This document shows positions 28,348-40,432 of a stretch of 46,057 nucleotides of DNA, piece by piece; the stretch's first letter is position 1; every line of letters starts with the position of its first letter. The notes beneath the pieces were generated by a model, which was not told the origin of the DNA, did no database searches, and saw nothing but the letters and a program-made list of their open reading frames with translations. The stretch spans positions 1 through 46,057 of the forward strand of contig CABIXF010000032.1 of NCBI GenBank assembly GCA_902362595.1, in the 5' to 3' direction. The translations under genes and the position numbers were made by a program. The stretch comes from Bacteroidaceae bacterium (GTDB lineage Bacteria; Bacteroidota; Bacteroidia; Bacteroidales; Bacteroidaceae).

Positions 28348-31300
28348 TTAGAATTGTAAATTAACTCCCAGCAGGAACGTGAAGGCACGCGGATAAGGAT
28401 TAGAGTCAATGCCACTCTGCACTTCCGGATCCAGTCCCTTGTACTTGGTGATAATAAACGGATTCTGAGCCGTTGCATACACGCGTCCGCCAATACCTTT
28501 ATAGGCCGAGGTCTTGAACAGGTTCTTGAACGAGTATCCCAGTGTAATGTTGTCACAACGCAGGAAAGAAGCATTCCGGACGAAATAGTCGCTCATGTAA
28601 TAATCTCCTTTTCCTGTAAAGCCCAGCGCAATGGCTTCCGGGGTAGTATTCGAGTACGCCGTATTGGAGAACAATCCCGAGCTGCTCACGTTCGCTTTCC
28701 CAGCCAGGAAGTCGTAATACACGTAGTTATTCAGACTGCTGCGCAAGGAGAAACTGAAATCCCAATTCTTATATGTCATCTTCGAAGTAAGTCCCATCAT
28801 GAAATCGGCTGCCGGTTTCTTGTAGATATACTTATCAGAGCTGTTGATGATGCCATCCCCATTGCGGTCGACAAACATATTCTCAATCGGATTACCGTTT
28901 TCATCATATACCTGCTGGTACACATAGAAAGAGTTAGCTGCATAACCCACCTTGTTGACCTGTACCTTCGTATTGTTACCACGGGAAATGCTGTTACCAG
29001 TTTCTACGTAATAATCAGCATCATCCCCACCGGTCAGCTTGGTAATCTCATTATGGTTCCAGGTAAAGTTATAGGTCACGTCCCACATAAAATCTTTCGT
29101 AACCACCGGTTTCACGTTAAAGGCAAATTCCACACCGTAATTTTTCAGCGAACCGATATTCTGCAACATTTGTGCATTGAAGTTCGTACCCACCGGAATC
29201 TTCACACTGTTCAGCAAGTCGTTTGTTTCACGGTAATACCCGTCCACATTACCGCTGATACGTCCGTTGAGGAATCCGAAATCCAATCCGGCATTGTAAG
29301 TGGTAGTCTGCTCCCACTTCAAGTTCGTATTGAAGGCATTGGCACGCGAAGTATGATAATATGTATCTCCAAACGGATACTGAGCATAATCGTCACTCAC
29401 CACATACAGCGGCATGTAGGCAAAATCCGAACTTACATCCTGCTGTCCGGTGATACCCCATCCCAACCGGAGTTTCAGGTCGGACAGGAAATTGACATCC
29501 TTCAAGAAGTTTTCTTCCTTCATCTTCCAAGCCAGAGCCAGAGAGGGGAAAGTACCCCAGCGGTTTCCGTCAGCAAAACGGGAAGAACCATCCCAGCGCA
29601 TGGTGAAGGTGAACAGGTAACGGTCTAACAACGTATAGTTCAAACGTCCGAAGTAAGAAATCAACGTATTGCGGGTAGCATACGCCGTCTGTCCCTTCAA
29701 CACGGCATCATGAATTTCTCCGGTATAAGGATCCACTCCATTCCCGATGGTAAACCCATTCCGGTGGAAATGCTGTTCCTCCCCACCGGCCATGATGTCA
29801 AGGGTATGTGCACCCAATGTCTTGACATATTGTGCATATACGTTATACGACAAATTATATTTGTATTCGGTCACAGCCGAAGTATTCCCATAATAGTTGT
29901 AAGAGAATGAATAGGGTGAATAAATGGTAGTCTGCGTACCGTCTGCATATTCACCACCCAAGCTGGCATGCAAATGCAGGTCGGGCAAGAAATGGAATTT
30001 ATAATCCACTTCTACATTCCCTACGAAATCGTTGCTGTTGGCACTGTCGTCTTTCTGTTCCAAAGCTGCCACCGGATTCTGCGGCGTATTCTTGTTCGCC
30101 GTATACCGCCAGTCCGGATCCGAAAAATCAGAAGTAGACTGTGCATTCTGATAATAACCTCCAAACACGTCATACATGCTGTCACCGCCATATACCGGAC
30201 GAGTAGGATCCATGGAAAGTGCACCTCCAATGGCAGCTCCGGCATCGGCATACCGGTTCTTTCCATTCATGTATTTGGCCGTTACATTCACCTTCAAATG
30301 GTCGTCGAAGAAAGAAGGAGCCAGATTCACCGATGCGGTAAAACGCTGGAAATTGGACGTCTTCAGAATACCATTGTTATAACTGTATCCCAATGAAACG
30401 CGATACGGAAGATTCTTCAGCCCTCCGTTGATAGACACATGATGGTCGGTACTGATGGCCGGACGGAAGATTTCATCTTGCCAGTCGGTATTGGCCGTAC
30501 CCAGCGACGTCGGCAACTCATCGCCAAAAATCTGCTGAGCGTATGCCCGGTATTCGTCTCCATTCAGTACATCGTATTTCTTCTGAATGGTGGATACGGA
30601 AACCGAACCGTTGTAGCTGACTTTCGGAGCCTGACCACTCTTTCCTTTTTTCGTAGTGATAATAATGACACCGTTGGAAGCACGGGAGCCATAAATGGCT
30701 GTAGCCGAAGCATCTTTCAATACCGTAAACGTCTCAATATCTTCCGGGTTCACCATAGAAAGCCCGTTCGACATACCTTTGACCCCGCTGTTATCGATGG
30801 CCAGTCCGTCAATCACAATCAGCGGATCGTTGCTGGCATTCAGGGAAGAACCTCCACGGATACGAATCTGTGCACCTCCACCCGGAGTTCCGTCATTGGA
30901 AATCACACTCACACCGGCTACCTTTCCAGTCAACATATCCTGTGCATTGGTGGTAATACCCTTACTCAGTTCATCCGGCTTGATAGCTGTTACCGAACCG
31001 GTGGCATCATTCTTCTTCACCGAACCGTAACCGATAACCACCACATCATCCAGCACTTCCGTATCATCCTGAAGCGTCACATTCATGGTAGCCTCTGCAG
31101 GAAGTTCTTGCGTCTTATATCCGATAAAAGAAATGACAATCACATCACCTTTTTTAGCTTCCAGTGTAAAATTACCATCCAAATCCGTAATCGTGCCCAC
31201 GGTAGTTCCCTTCACCAGCACATTGGCACCGATGACACCCATACCGGCATTGTCCTTCACTACTCCTTTCACAGTAAATCCTTGTGCAAAGGCTTGCAGG

Positions 31301-31365
31301 GAAAGGAAAACTCCGACTATCCATACAGCCAGGAATTTACTCGTACTATTCAGTTTTATTTCCAT
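28348..31365 (-). CDS. susC: SusC-like TonB-dependent starch transporter
   Basis: 1005 residues. A signal peptide ends at F-A-Q-G. A carboxypeptidase-regulatory-like beta domain follows (about 28-110, with G-V-I-G-A-N-V and D-G-N-F-T-L). The TonB box region is D-D-V-V-V-I-G-Y-G-S. The plug carries D-M-L-T-G-K-V-A-G-V and I-R-I-R-G-G-S-S-L-N. The remainder is the 22-strand barrel, ending in L-G-V-N-L-Q-F with the C-terminal Phe typical of outer-membrane barrels. It imports malto-oligosaccharides using TonB energy, with SusD as its lid. It lies 75 bp after susB. Confidence 0.93.
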   Translation of the reverse strand: MEIKLNSTSKFLAVWIVGVFLSLQAFAQGFTVKGVVKDNAGMGVIGANVLVKGTTVGTITDLDGNFTLEAKKGDVIVISFIGYKTQELPAEATMNVTLQDDTEVLDDVVVIGYGSVKKNDATGSVTAIKPDELSKGITTNAQDMLTGKVAGVSVISNDGTPGGGAQIRIRGGSSLNASNDPLIVIDGLAIDNSGVKGMSNGLSMVNPEDIETFTVLKDASATAIYGSRASNGVIIITTKKGKSGQAPKVSYNGSVSVSTIQKKYDVLNGDEYRAYAQQIFGDELPTSLGTANTDWQDEIFRPAISTDHHVSINGGLKNLPYRVSLGYSYNNGILKTSNFQRFTASVNLAPSFFDDHLKVNVTAKYMNGKNRYADAGAAIGGALSMDPTRPVYGGDSMYDVFGGYYQNAQSTSDFSDPDWRYTANKNTPQNPVAALEQKDDSANSNDFVGNVEVDYKFHFLPDLHLHASLGGEYADGTQTTIYSPYSFSYNYYGNTSAVTEYKYNLSYNVYAQYVKTLGAHTLDIMAGGEEQHFHRNGFTIGNGVDPYTGEIHDAVLKGQTAYATRNTLISYFGRLNYTLLDRYLFTFTMRWDGSSRFADGNRWGTFPSLALAWKMKEENFLKDVNFLSDLKLRLGWGITGQQDVSSDFAYMPLYVVSDDYAQYPFGDTYYHTSRANAFNTNLKWEQTTTYNAGLDFGFLNGRISGNVDGYYRETNDLLNSVKIPVGTNFNAQMLQNIGSLKNYGVEFAFNVKPVVTKDFMWDVTYNFTWNHNEITKLTGGDDADYYVETGNSISRGNNTKVQVNKVGYAANSFYVYQQVYDENGNPIENMFVDRNGDGIINSSDKYIYKKPAADFMMGLTSKMTYKNWDFSFSLRSSLNNYVYYDFLAGKANVSSSGLFSNTAYSNTTPEAIALGFTGKGDYYMSDYFVRNASFLRCDNITLGYSFKNLFKTSAYKGIGGRVYATAQNPFIITKYKGLDPEVQSGIDSNPYPRAFTFLLGVNLQF

Positions 31366-31440
31366 ATTATTAAATTAAAGTGTTCCCTAAACTTTTGTTC
31401 AAATACCTATTGAAAACCACAATCTTTCCCTTATGGTTTC

Positions 31441-33636
<2,196 letters not shown>

Positions 33637-33674
33637 TTAATTTAATTGGATTTATGTTTTTCAGTTACCGGAAG

Positions 33675-33682
33675 CAAAATTA
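33675..33682 (-). promoter_or_regulatory. Promoter -7 element of susB
   Basis: The minus strand reads TAATTTTG, 53 bp before the susB ATG. No TTTG at -33, as expected of an activator-dependent promoter. The 176-bp gap from susA to susB holds no clear terminator. Confidence 0.45.
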
Positions 33683-33797
33683 GGTTTCCTCTTCCATCTT
33701 TATTTTCATCCACAGAAAAATAGAAACCCAGAACGCAACCAATCAACTGAAAACCAAAGATTTTACATCACACAAAAAGCCTAAAAATAGAAATGAT

Positions 33798-35672
<1,875 letters not shown>

Positions 35673-35678
35673 TCATCG

Positions 35679-35686
35679 CAAAAATA
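35679..35686 (-). promoter_or_regulatory. Promoter -7 element of susA
   Basis: The minus strand reads TATTTTTG, 27 bp before the ATG. Two inverted repeats lie upstream (35698-35714 and 35732-35766). Confidence 0.55.
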
Positions 35687-35697
35687 GATTCCTGAAA

Positions 35698-35714
35698 AAA
35701 GATTTCTTATCTTT
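35698..35714. repeat. AAAGAT/ATCTTT inverted repeat upstream of susA
   Basis: AAAGAT (35698-35703) and ATCTTT (35709-35714) flank TTCTT. It covers the expected -33 region of the susA promoter and may take part in activator or polymerase contact. Confidence 0.4.
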
Positions 35715-35731
35715 GGAAACAAAATATAAAT

Positions 35732-35766
35732 ACATACAAGTATCAATATATTCATTTACTGTATGT
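35732..35766. promoter_or_regulatory. Candidate SusR operator between susR and susA
   Basis: ACATACAAGT (35732-35741) and ACTGTATGT (35758-35766) are inverted copies with one bulged base and a 16-nt spacer. The site is 46-80 bp upstream of the susA -7 element and 63 bp before susR, the position expected for an activator serving both genes. Confidence 0.4.
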
Positions 35767-35828
35767 TAATAACTTTTTAAGTGATTAAAATATAAATGAG
35801 ATAACACATCCTATACAACCTTAAGGCT

Positions 35829-37424
35829 ATGAGAATATTATTTTTCCTCCTGCTTCTCGCATGGGAAAGCAGCCTGCGGACAAGCGTTTGCGCACAAACC
35901 TCCAACGAACGGATATTGGCACAACTTGACAAGGTCATCGCCCAAAAAGAAAAATACCGGAACGAACGGGAAGCCACCATTTTTCAGATGAAGCAACACC
36001 TGAATTATGCCACAGACCCCAACGAACAATACAAGCTCTGCGGAACGCTGTTCAACCTGTATCTTCACTACCAGGCCGACTCTGCCTGCCATTACCTTCG
36101 CCGAAAAGCATACTACAACTCCCTACAGAAGCAACCCGAAAGGGACATTGAACTGACCATCAACCGGGCAGAAGTGGAAGGAGTCATGGGCATGTACAAC
36201 GAAGCGCTGGAAAAATTGCAGACCCTCAACCCGTACCAGTTGGACTCTCTCAATCAAAGATATTACTATTTCACCATCAGGGCCTGCTACGGATGGATGG
36301 CCGACAACACCGCAGACAAGTCCGTCAAAGAGAAATACCTGGAAAAGACAGGGCTCTACCGTGACTCTCTTCTGGAGATTTTGCCTGAAAATAGTAACCG
36401 CCAGATTATTCTGGCAGAAAAGATAATTCTGGAGGGACACCCCGACAAAGCGATTCCCCTCTTGAACAAGGTGCTCACCTCCTCGTTGGATATGCAGGAA
36501 AAGGCCTATGTATACTATACCCTTTCTTTGGCGTACGAGGCCAAGAAAGACCTCGACATGGAAATCTATTACCTGGCACAGACCGCACTTATCGACCTGA
36601 CTTCTTCCGTAAGAGAATATGCCGCCCTGCAGAAACTGGCCCGCTTGGTCTATCTGCAAGGCGATCCGGAAAGTGCATACACCTACGTCAGCTGTTCGAT
36701 GAAAGATGCCGTGGCCTGCAACGCCCGCTTGCGTTTCCTGGAAGTCACCGAATTCTACCCCATCATCGACAAAGCCCACTCAGACAAGAAAGCTCAGGAA
36801 AAACGCTTGGGATGGATTCTGATGGTCAGCATCAGTTCGCTGGCCATCTCGCTGATTGTGCTGGCATTCTATTTATATCATGGTATGAAGAAACTGGCCT
36901 TCATGCGACGGGATTTATCGAAAACCAATAAAGAGCTGGTGGCGGTCAACAAGCAGTTGCAGCAAACAGGCAAGATTAAGGAGGTATATATCGCACGCTA
37001 CCTGGACCGCTGCGTCAGCTACCTGGACAAGCTGGAACAATACCGACGCTCCCTCGAAAAACTGGCCATGGCATCCCGCATTGAAGAATTGTTCAAGGCT
37101 ATCCGTTCGGAACAATTCCTGCGCGAAGAGCGCAAGAATTTCTACAACGAATTTGATAAATCGTTCCTGGAACTGTTTCCCCACTTCATCCGCGACTTCA
37201 ACAATTTGCTCACCGAAGAAGGAAAGATTGAACCCAAACCGGGCGAAATACTGAACACCGAACTCCGCATCTTTGCACTTATACGGCTGGGAGTGACCGA
37301 TGCCAACCGGATTGCCCATTTCCTAGGATACTCCCTGGCTACGGTCTACAATTACCGGAGCAAGATACGCAACCGCGCCAAAGGAGACAAGGAGAACTTT
37401 GAGCAGGAAGTGATGAACCTGTAA
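35829..37424 (+). CDS. susR: SusR-like membrane-bound transcriptional regulator
   Basis: 531 residues. A signal-like N-terminus (1-22) leads to a helical, TPR-like periplasmic sensor (about 25-320). A single membrane segment follows (about 327-350), then a coiled coil (about 357-415) and a cytoplasmic C-terminal region ending in a helix-turn-helix (about 484-515: G-V-T-D-A-N-R-I-A-H-F-L-G and L-A-T-V-Y-N-Y-R-S-K). This layout fits the SusR/DUF6377 type of Bacteroides regulator, which activates starch genes in response to maltose or larger oligosaccharides. It is divergent from susA, as in the classic sus locus. The identity rests on layout and position; the ligand is not visible. Confidence 0.8.
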   Translation: MRILFFLLLLAWESSLRTSVCAQTSNERILAQLDKVIAQKEKYRNEREATIFQMKQHLNYATDPNEQYKLCGTLFNLYLHYQADSACHYLRRKAYYNSLQKQPERDIELTINRAEVEGVMGMYNEALEKLQTLNPYQLDSLNQRYYYFTIRACYGWMADNTADKSVKEKYLEKTGLYRDSLLEILPENSNRQIILAEKIILEGHPDKAIPLLNKVLTSSLDMQEKAYVYYTLSLAYEAKKDLDMEIYYLAQTALIDLTSSVREYAALQKLARLVYLQGDPESAYTYVSCSMKDAVACNARLRFLEVTEFYPIIDKAHSDKKAQEKRLGWILMVSISSLAISLIVLAFYLYHGMKKLAFMRRDLSKTNKELVAVNKQLQQTGKIKEVYIARYLDRCVSYLDKLEQYRRSLEKLAMASRIEELFKAIRSEQFLREERKNFYNEFDKSFLELFPHFIRDFNNLLTEEGKIEPKPGEILNTELRIFALIRLGVTDANRIAHFLGYSLATVYNYRSKIRNRAKGDKENFEQEVMNL

Positions 37425-37488
37425 ACACAAAATTCTCCGTCCAATTCTTGCTTTTCCCCTTAAATATAACTATCTTCACCAAGGAGAA

Positions 37489-37580
37489 TTCTCTGTTTCA
37501 CACTGTGGGATACAAAAACTACAGTGTGGGATATGTATTTCACACTGTGAAATACATATCCCACACAATGAAACAGAGAA
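37489..37580. promoter_or_regulatory. Nested palindromes upstream of the HU-HTH gene
   Basis: The outer arms TTCTCTGTTTCA (37489-37500) and TGAAACAGAGAA (37569-37580) are perfectly complementary. Inside lies a perfect palindrome of two 21-bp arms around one base (37524-37566). The unit CACTGTGGGATA or a variant occurs about four times (near 37501, 37522, 37543 and, inverted, 37567). A further AATTCTCC/GGAGAATT pair (37431-37438, 37483-37490) encloses the left part. No T-run follows, so it is not a terminator. It looks like an operator array or a structured leader. Confidence 0.65.
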
Positions 37581-37633
37581 AATATCGAAGAAAAAGAAAG
37601 AATTTGTTTAAACCTTTAAATTTATTACTTACG

Positions 37634-38272
37634 ATGTCGGCAACTTACACCATGCAGGAAATGAAAGACCTGCACAACGAGGAGGAAACCCTTCTCTATC
37701 CGAGAATGATTATCAAAGGACAATGCAGTACCGAAGATTTGGTGAATGACATTGCCAAACAAAGCAGCTACAGTGCGGGCGAAATAAAAGGCATGCTGGT
37801 GGCCTTGCACGAAGCCATGACCCGCGAAATGGCACGAGGTTACTCCGTCAAACTCGACCAAATCGGTACCTTCACTCCCTCCTTGGGACTGGCCAAAGGC
37901 AAGGAGGCTGAGCTCCCCGAAGGGGATACCCGCCGCAATGCGCGCAGCATCCGCATCCGAAACATCAATTTCCGGGCCGACAAGGAGCTGATCCAAAAAA
38001 CAAGTCTGCACTGCACGCTCGAAAGAGAAAATGGCACGTCCCGACTGAAAACCTCCCGGCACAGCAGTGAGAAACGACTGAAAATGGCTCAGAACTTTCT
38101 ACTGAAACACCCCTACCTCACCGTGGCCGACTACATGGAGCTGACCGGACTGAGTCATACGACCGCTGCCCGCGAACTGCAGACCTGGAGCCGCACACCC
38201 GACACGGGCATACAGGCCAAAGGCCAGCGCACACATCGGGTGTATGTGGCCGTTTCCCCTGAAGAAAAGTAA
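37634..38272 (+). CDS. HU-like DNA-binding protein with C-terminal helix-turn-helix
   Basis: 212 residues from the ATG at 37634. The frame opens earlier, but those codons run through the palindromic region and do not resemble protein. Residues about 1-125 follow the Bacteroidetes HU-like pattern (S-S-Y-S-A-G-E-I-K-G-M-L-V-A-L, then G-Y-S-V-K-L-D-Q-I-G-T-F, then I-R-N-I-N-F-R). After a polar linker, residues about 148-185 form a helix-turn-helix (L-T-V-A-D-Y-M-E-L-T-G-L-S-H-T-T-A-A-R-E-L). It may bind and bend specific DNA rather than coat the chromosome. The large palindrome upstream is a plausible own target. The next gene begins 69 bp downstream with its own promoter element. Confidence 0.82.
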   Translation: MSATYTMQEMKDLHNEEETLLYPRMIIKGQCSTEDLVNDIAKQSSYSAGEIKGMLVALHEAMTREMARGYSVKLDQIGTFTPSLGLAKGKEAELPEGDTRRNARSIRIRNINFRADKELIQKTSLHCTLERENGTSRLKTSRHSSEKRLKMAQNFLLKHPYLTVADYMELTGLSHTTAARELQTWSRTPDTGIQAKGQRTHRVYVAVSPEEK

Positions 38273-38313
38273 GGAGGACAAAGCCGGAAAGCAGCAGATA
38301 AAGAGTTTTTTTG

Positions 38314-38321
38314 TACCTTTG
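38314..38321 (+). promoter_or_regulatory. Promoter -7 element of the cyclophilin-MATE-kinase cluster
   Basis: TACCTTTG matches TAnnTTTG and lies 20 bp before the cyclophilin ATG. No TTTG is evident at -33. Confidence 0.5.
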
Positions 38322-38341
38322 CAAAATCATCCTTTTTTGAC

Positions 38342-39181
38342 ATGAAAAGATTTGCTATTTTATTCACACTGATGGCCTGCTGCCTGATGGCATGCACGGG
38401 CAATCAAAAAAAGACAACCGATATGGAAACTGGAAACGAAACACTTGTACGTCTGGAAACGACCATGGGCAACATCACGGTCAAACTGTATAACGAAACG
38501 CCCAAGCACCGCGACAACTTCATCAAACTGGTCAAGGAGGGTACTTACGACAGTACGCTTTTTCACCGTGTCATCAAGAACTTCATGATTCAGGCCGGCG
38601 ACCCGCAGAGCAAGACGGCCACCGACACCACGACATTGGGTAACGGTGACGTGGGTTATACACTTCCGGCAGAATTCAACCCGAAATTCTTCCACAAGAA
38701 AGGGGCGTTGGCTGCAGCCCGTCTGGGAGACGACGTGAATCCGAAAAAGGAATCTTCCGGCTGTCAGTTCTACATCGTGACCGGACGTAAGTTCTCGGAA
38801 GCACAGATGATCAGTATGGAAAACCAGCTGAACGACGCGCGTTTGGAGAACGTGTTCAACGAACTAGCCCGCAAACACATGAAGGAAATCTACAAGATGC
38901 GGAAAGCCGGTGACAACGACGGTCTGCTGGAACTGCAGGACAGCCTGGAGACGCAGGCACGGGCTATCGTGGCCAAGGAACCGGCCTTGAAGTTCAGCCG
39001 TGAACAGATTGCGGCCTACACCACCGTGGGAGGAGCACCTCACCTGGACGGAGCTTACACCGTATTTGGAGAAGTAACCGACGGAATGGACGTAGTGGAC
39101 AAGATTCAGGCAGTCAAGACCAACCGGGCCGACCGTCCGGAAACTGATGTCCGTATCCTGAAAGCAACCGTGATTGAATAA
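38342..39181 (+). CDS. Cyclophilin-type peptidyl-prolyl isomerase lipoprotein
   Basis: 279 residues. A lipobox L-M-A-C gives Cys18 as the lipid site. The residues after it are not an acidic export signal, so it probably faces the periplasm. The cyclophilin fold begins at about 35 (T-T-M-G-N-I-T-V-K-L-Y, F-H-R-V-I-K-N-F-M-I-Q-A-G-D). It continues to C-Q-F-Y-I-V-T-G (141-148) and resumes at about 231 with A-P-H-L-D-G-A-Y-T-V-F-G-E-V. Between them is a charged helical insert of about 80 residues. It may assist folding of envelope proteins. The M16 peptidase starts 12 bp later. Confidence 0.87.
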   Translation: MKRFAILFTLMACCLMACTGNQKKTTDMETGNETLVRLETTMGNITVKLYNETPKHRDNFIKLVKEGTYDSTLFHRVIKNFMIQAGDPQSKTATDTTTLGNGDVGYTLPAEFNPKFFHKKGALAAARLGDDVNPKKESSGCQFYIVTGRKFSEAQMISMENQLNDARLENVFNELARKHMKEIYKMRKAGDNDGLLELQDSLETQARAIVAKEPALKFSREQIAAYTTVGGAPHLDGAYTVFGEVTDGMDVVDKIQAVKTNRADRPETDVRILKATVIE

Positions 39182-39193
39182 CCTGACACCCGC

Positions 39194-40432
39194 ATGATTC
39201 AAGTAAACCGTTATACACTGGACAACGGGCTGCGGATTGTACACAATGAGGACGACTCTACCCAAATGGTCGCCCTCAACCTGCTGTACGACGTGGGAGC
39301 CCGCGATGAAGACCCGTCACACACGGGCTTTGCCCATCTGTTCGAGCATCTGATGTTCGGAGGCTCCCTTCATATCCCTGATTATGATACGCCGGTACAG
39401 AATGCCGGAGGGGAAAATAATGCCTGGACCAACAACGACATGACGAATTATTACATCACCCTGCCGTTCCAAAACGTGGAAACGGGGTTCTGGCTGGAAA
39501 GCGACCGTATGCTCAGCCTGGACTTCAACCCGAAAAGTCTGGAAGTACAGCGGCAGGTGGTCATTGAAGAGTTCAAACAGCGCAACTTGAATCAGCCGTA
39601 CGGGGACGCGTCGCATCTGCTGAGGGAACTGGCTTACGAATCGCATCCTTACCGCTGGCCAACCATCGGCAAGGAGATTGCACACATTGCCCATGCCACG
39701 CTGGAAGAGGTGAAAGACTTCTTCTACCGTTTCTATGCACCCAACAATGCCATCCTGGCCGTAACGGGACACATCACTTTCGAGGAAACCATCCGACTGG
39801 CACAGAAATGGTTCGGTCCGATTCCGGCCCGGAAAATTCCTCCCCGCCAGCTTCCGAAAGAGCAGCCGCAAACGGCCATCCGCCGCAAGACGGTGGAACG
39901 GAAAGTCCCCGTGGATGCCATTTACATGGCCTTCCACATGTCCAATCGCATGCATCCGGATTATTATGTGTACGACATGATTACGGATATCCTCTCAAAC
40001 GGACGTTCCTCCCGTTTCGTACAGTCGCTGGTGCAGGAACAAAAACTGTTCACTTCCATCGATGCGTATATTTCGGGTAGTCTGGATGAGGGATTGCTCC
40101 ACATCACCGGAAAACCTGCCGAGGGAGTTTCGCTGGAACAGGCCGAAGAAGCCATCTGGAAGGAACTGGAGAAGATGAAAACCGTACCCGTCAGCGAACA
40201 AAAACTGGAAAAGGTGAAAAACCGCTACGAAAGTGAACAGATATTCAACAACATCAACTATTTGAACGTGGCCACCAACCTGGCTTTCTTCGAACTGACA
40301 GGAAAAGCTGAAGACATCAACGACGAGGTGAACAAATACCGCGCGGTAACCGCCCCACAGATTCAGGCGGTTTCTGCCAAATGTTTTGTACCCGAAAACT
40401 GCAGCATTCTTTATTACAAGGCAATTCCATGA
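39194..40432 (+). CDS. M16-family zinc metallopeptidase
   Basis: 412 residues, a single M16B unit. The inverted zinc motif H-x-x-E-H is present as H48-L-F-E-H52, with the distal glutamate in V-V-I-E-E-F (E125 or E126). The C-terminal half is the M16_C domain, with the Y-V-Y-D-M-I-T-D-I-L-S-N-G-R-S-S-R-F region. No signal peptide is seen, so a cytoplasmic location is likely. M16 enzymes of this type degrade peptides or small proteins; the substrate is unknown. Its TGA overlaps the ATG of the MATE gene. Confidence 0.9.
   Translation: MIQVNRYTLDNGLRIVHNEDDSTQMVALNLLYDVGARDEDPSHTGFAHLFEHLMFGGSLHIPDYDTPVQNAGGENNAWTNNDMTNYYITLPFQNVETGFWLESDRMLSLDFNPKSLEVQRQVVIEEFKQRNLNQPYGDASHLLRELAYESHPYRWPTIGKEIAHIAHATLEEVKDFFYRFYAPNNAILAVTGHITFEETIRLAQKWFGPIPARKIPPRQLPKEQPQTAIRRKTVERKVPVDAIYMAFHMSNRMHPDYYVYDMITDILSNGRSSRFVQSLVQEQKLFTSIDAYISGSLDEGLLHITGKPAEGVSLEQAEEAIWKELEKMKTVPVSEQKLEKVKNRYESEQIFNNINYLNVATNLAFFELTGKAEDINDEVNKYRAVTAPQIQAVSAKCFVPENCSILYYKAIP

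Noticed and set aside
37489..37580. Nested palindrome as the susR terminator
   Set aside because: No T-run follows either stem and the repeat units are too ordered and numerous for a simple terminator.
37448..37633. Upstream extension of the HU-HTH protein
   Set aside because: The codons run through the nested palindrome and give no protein-like sequence.
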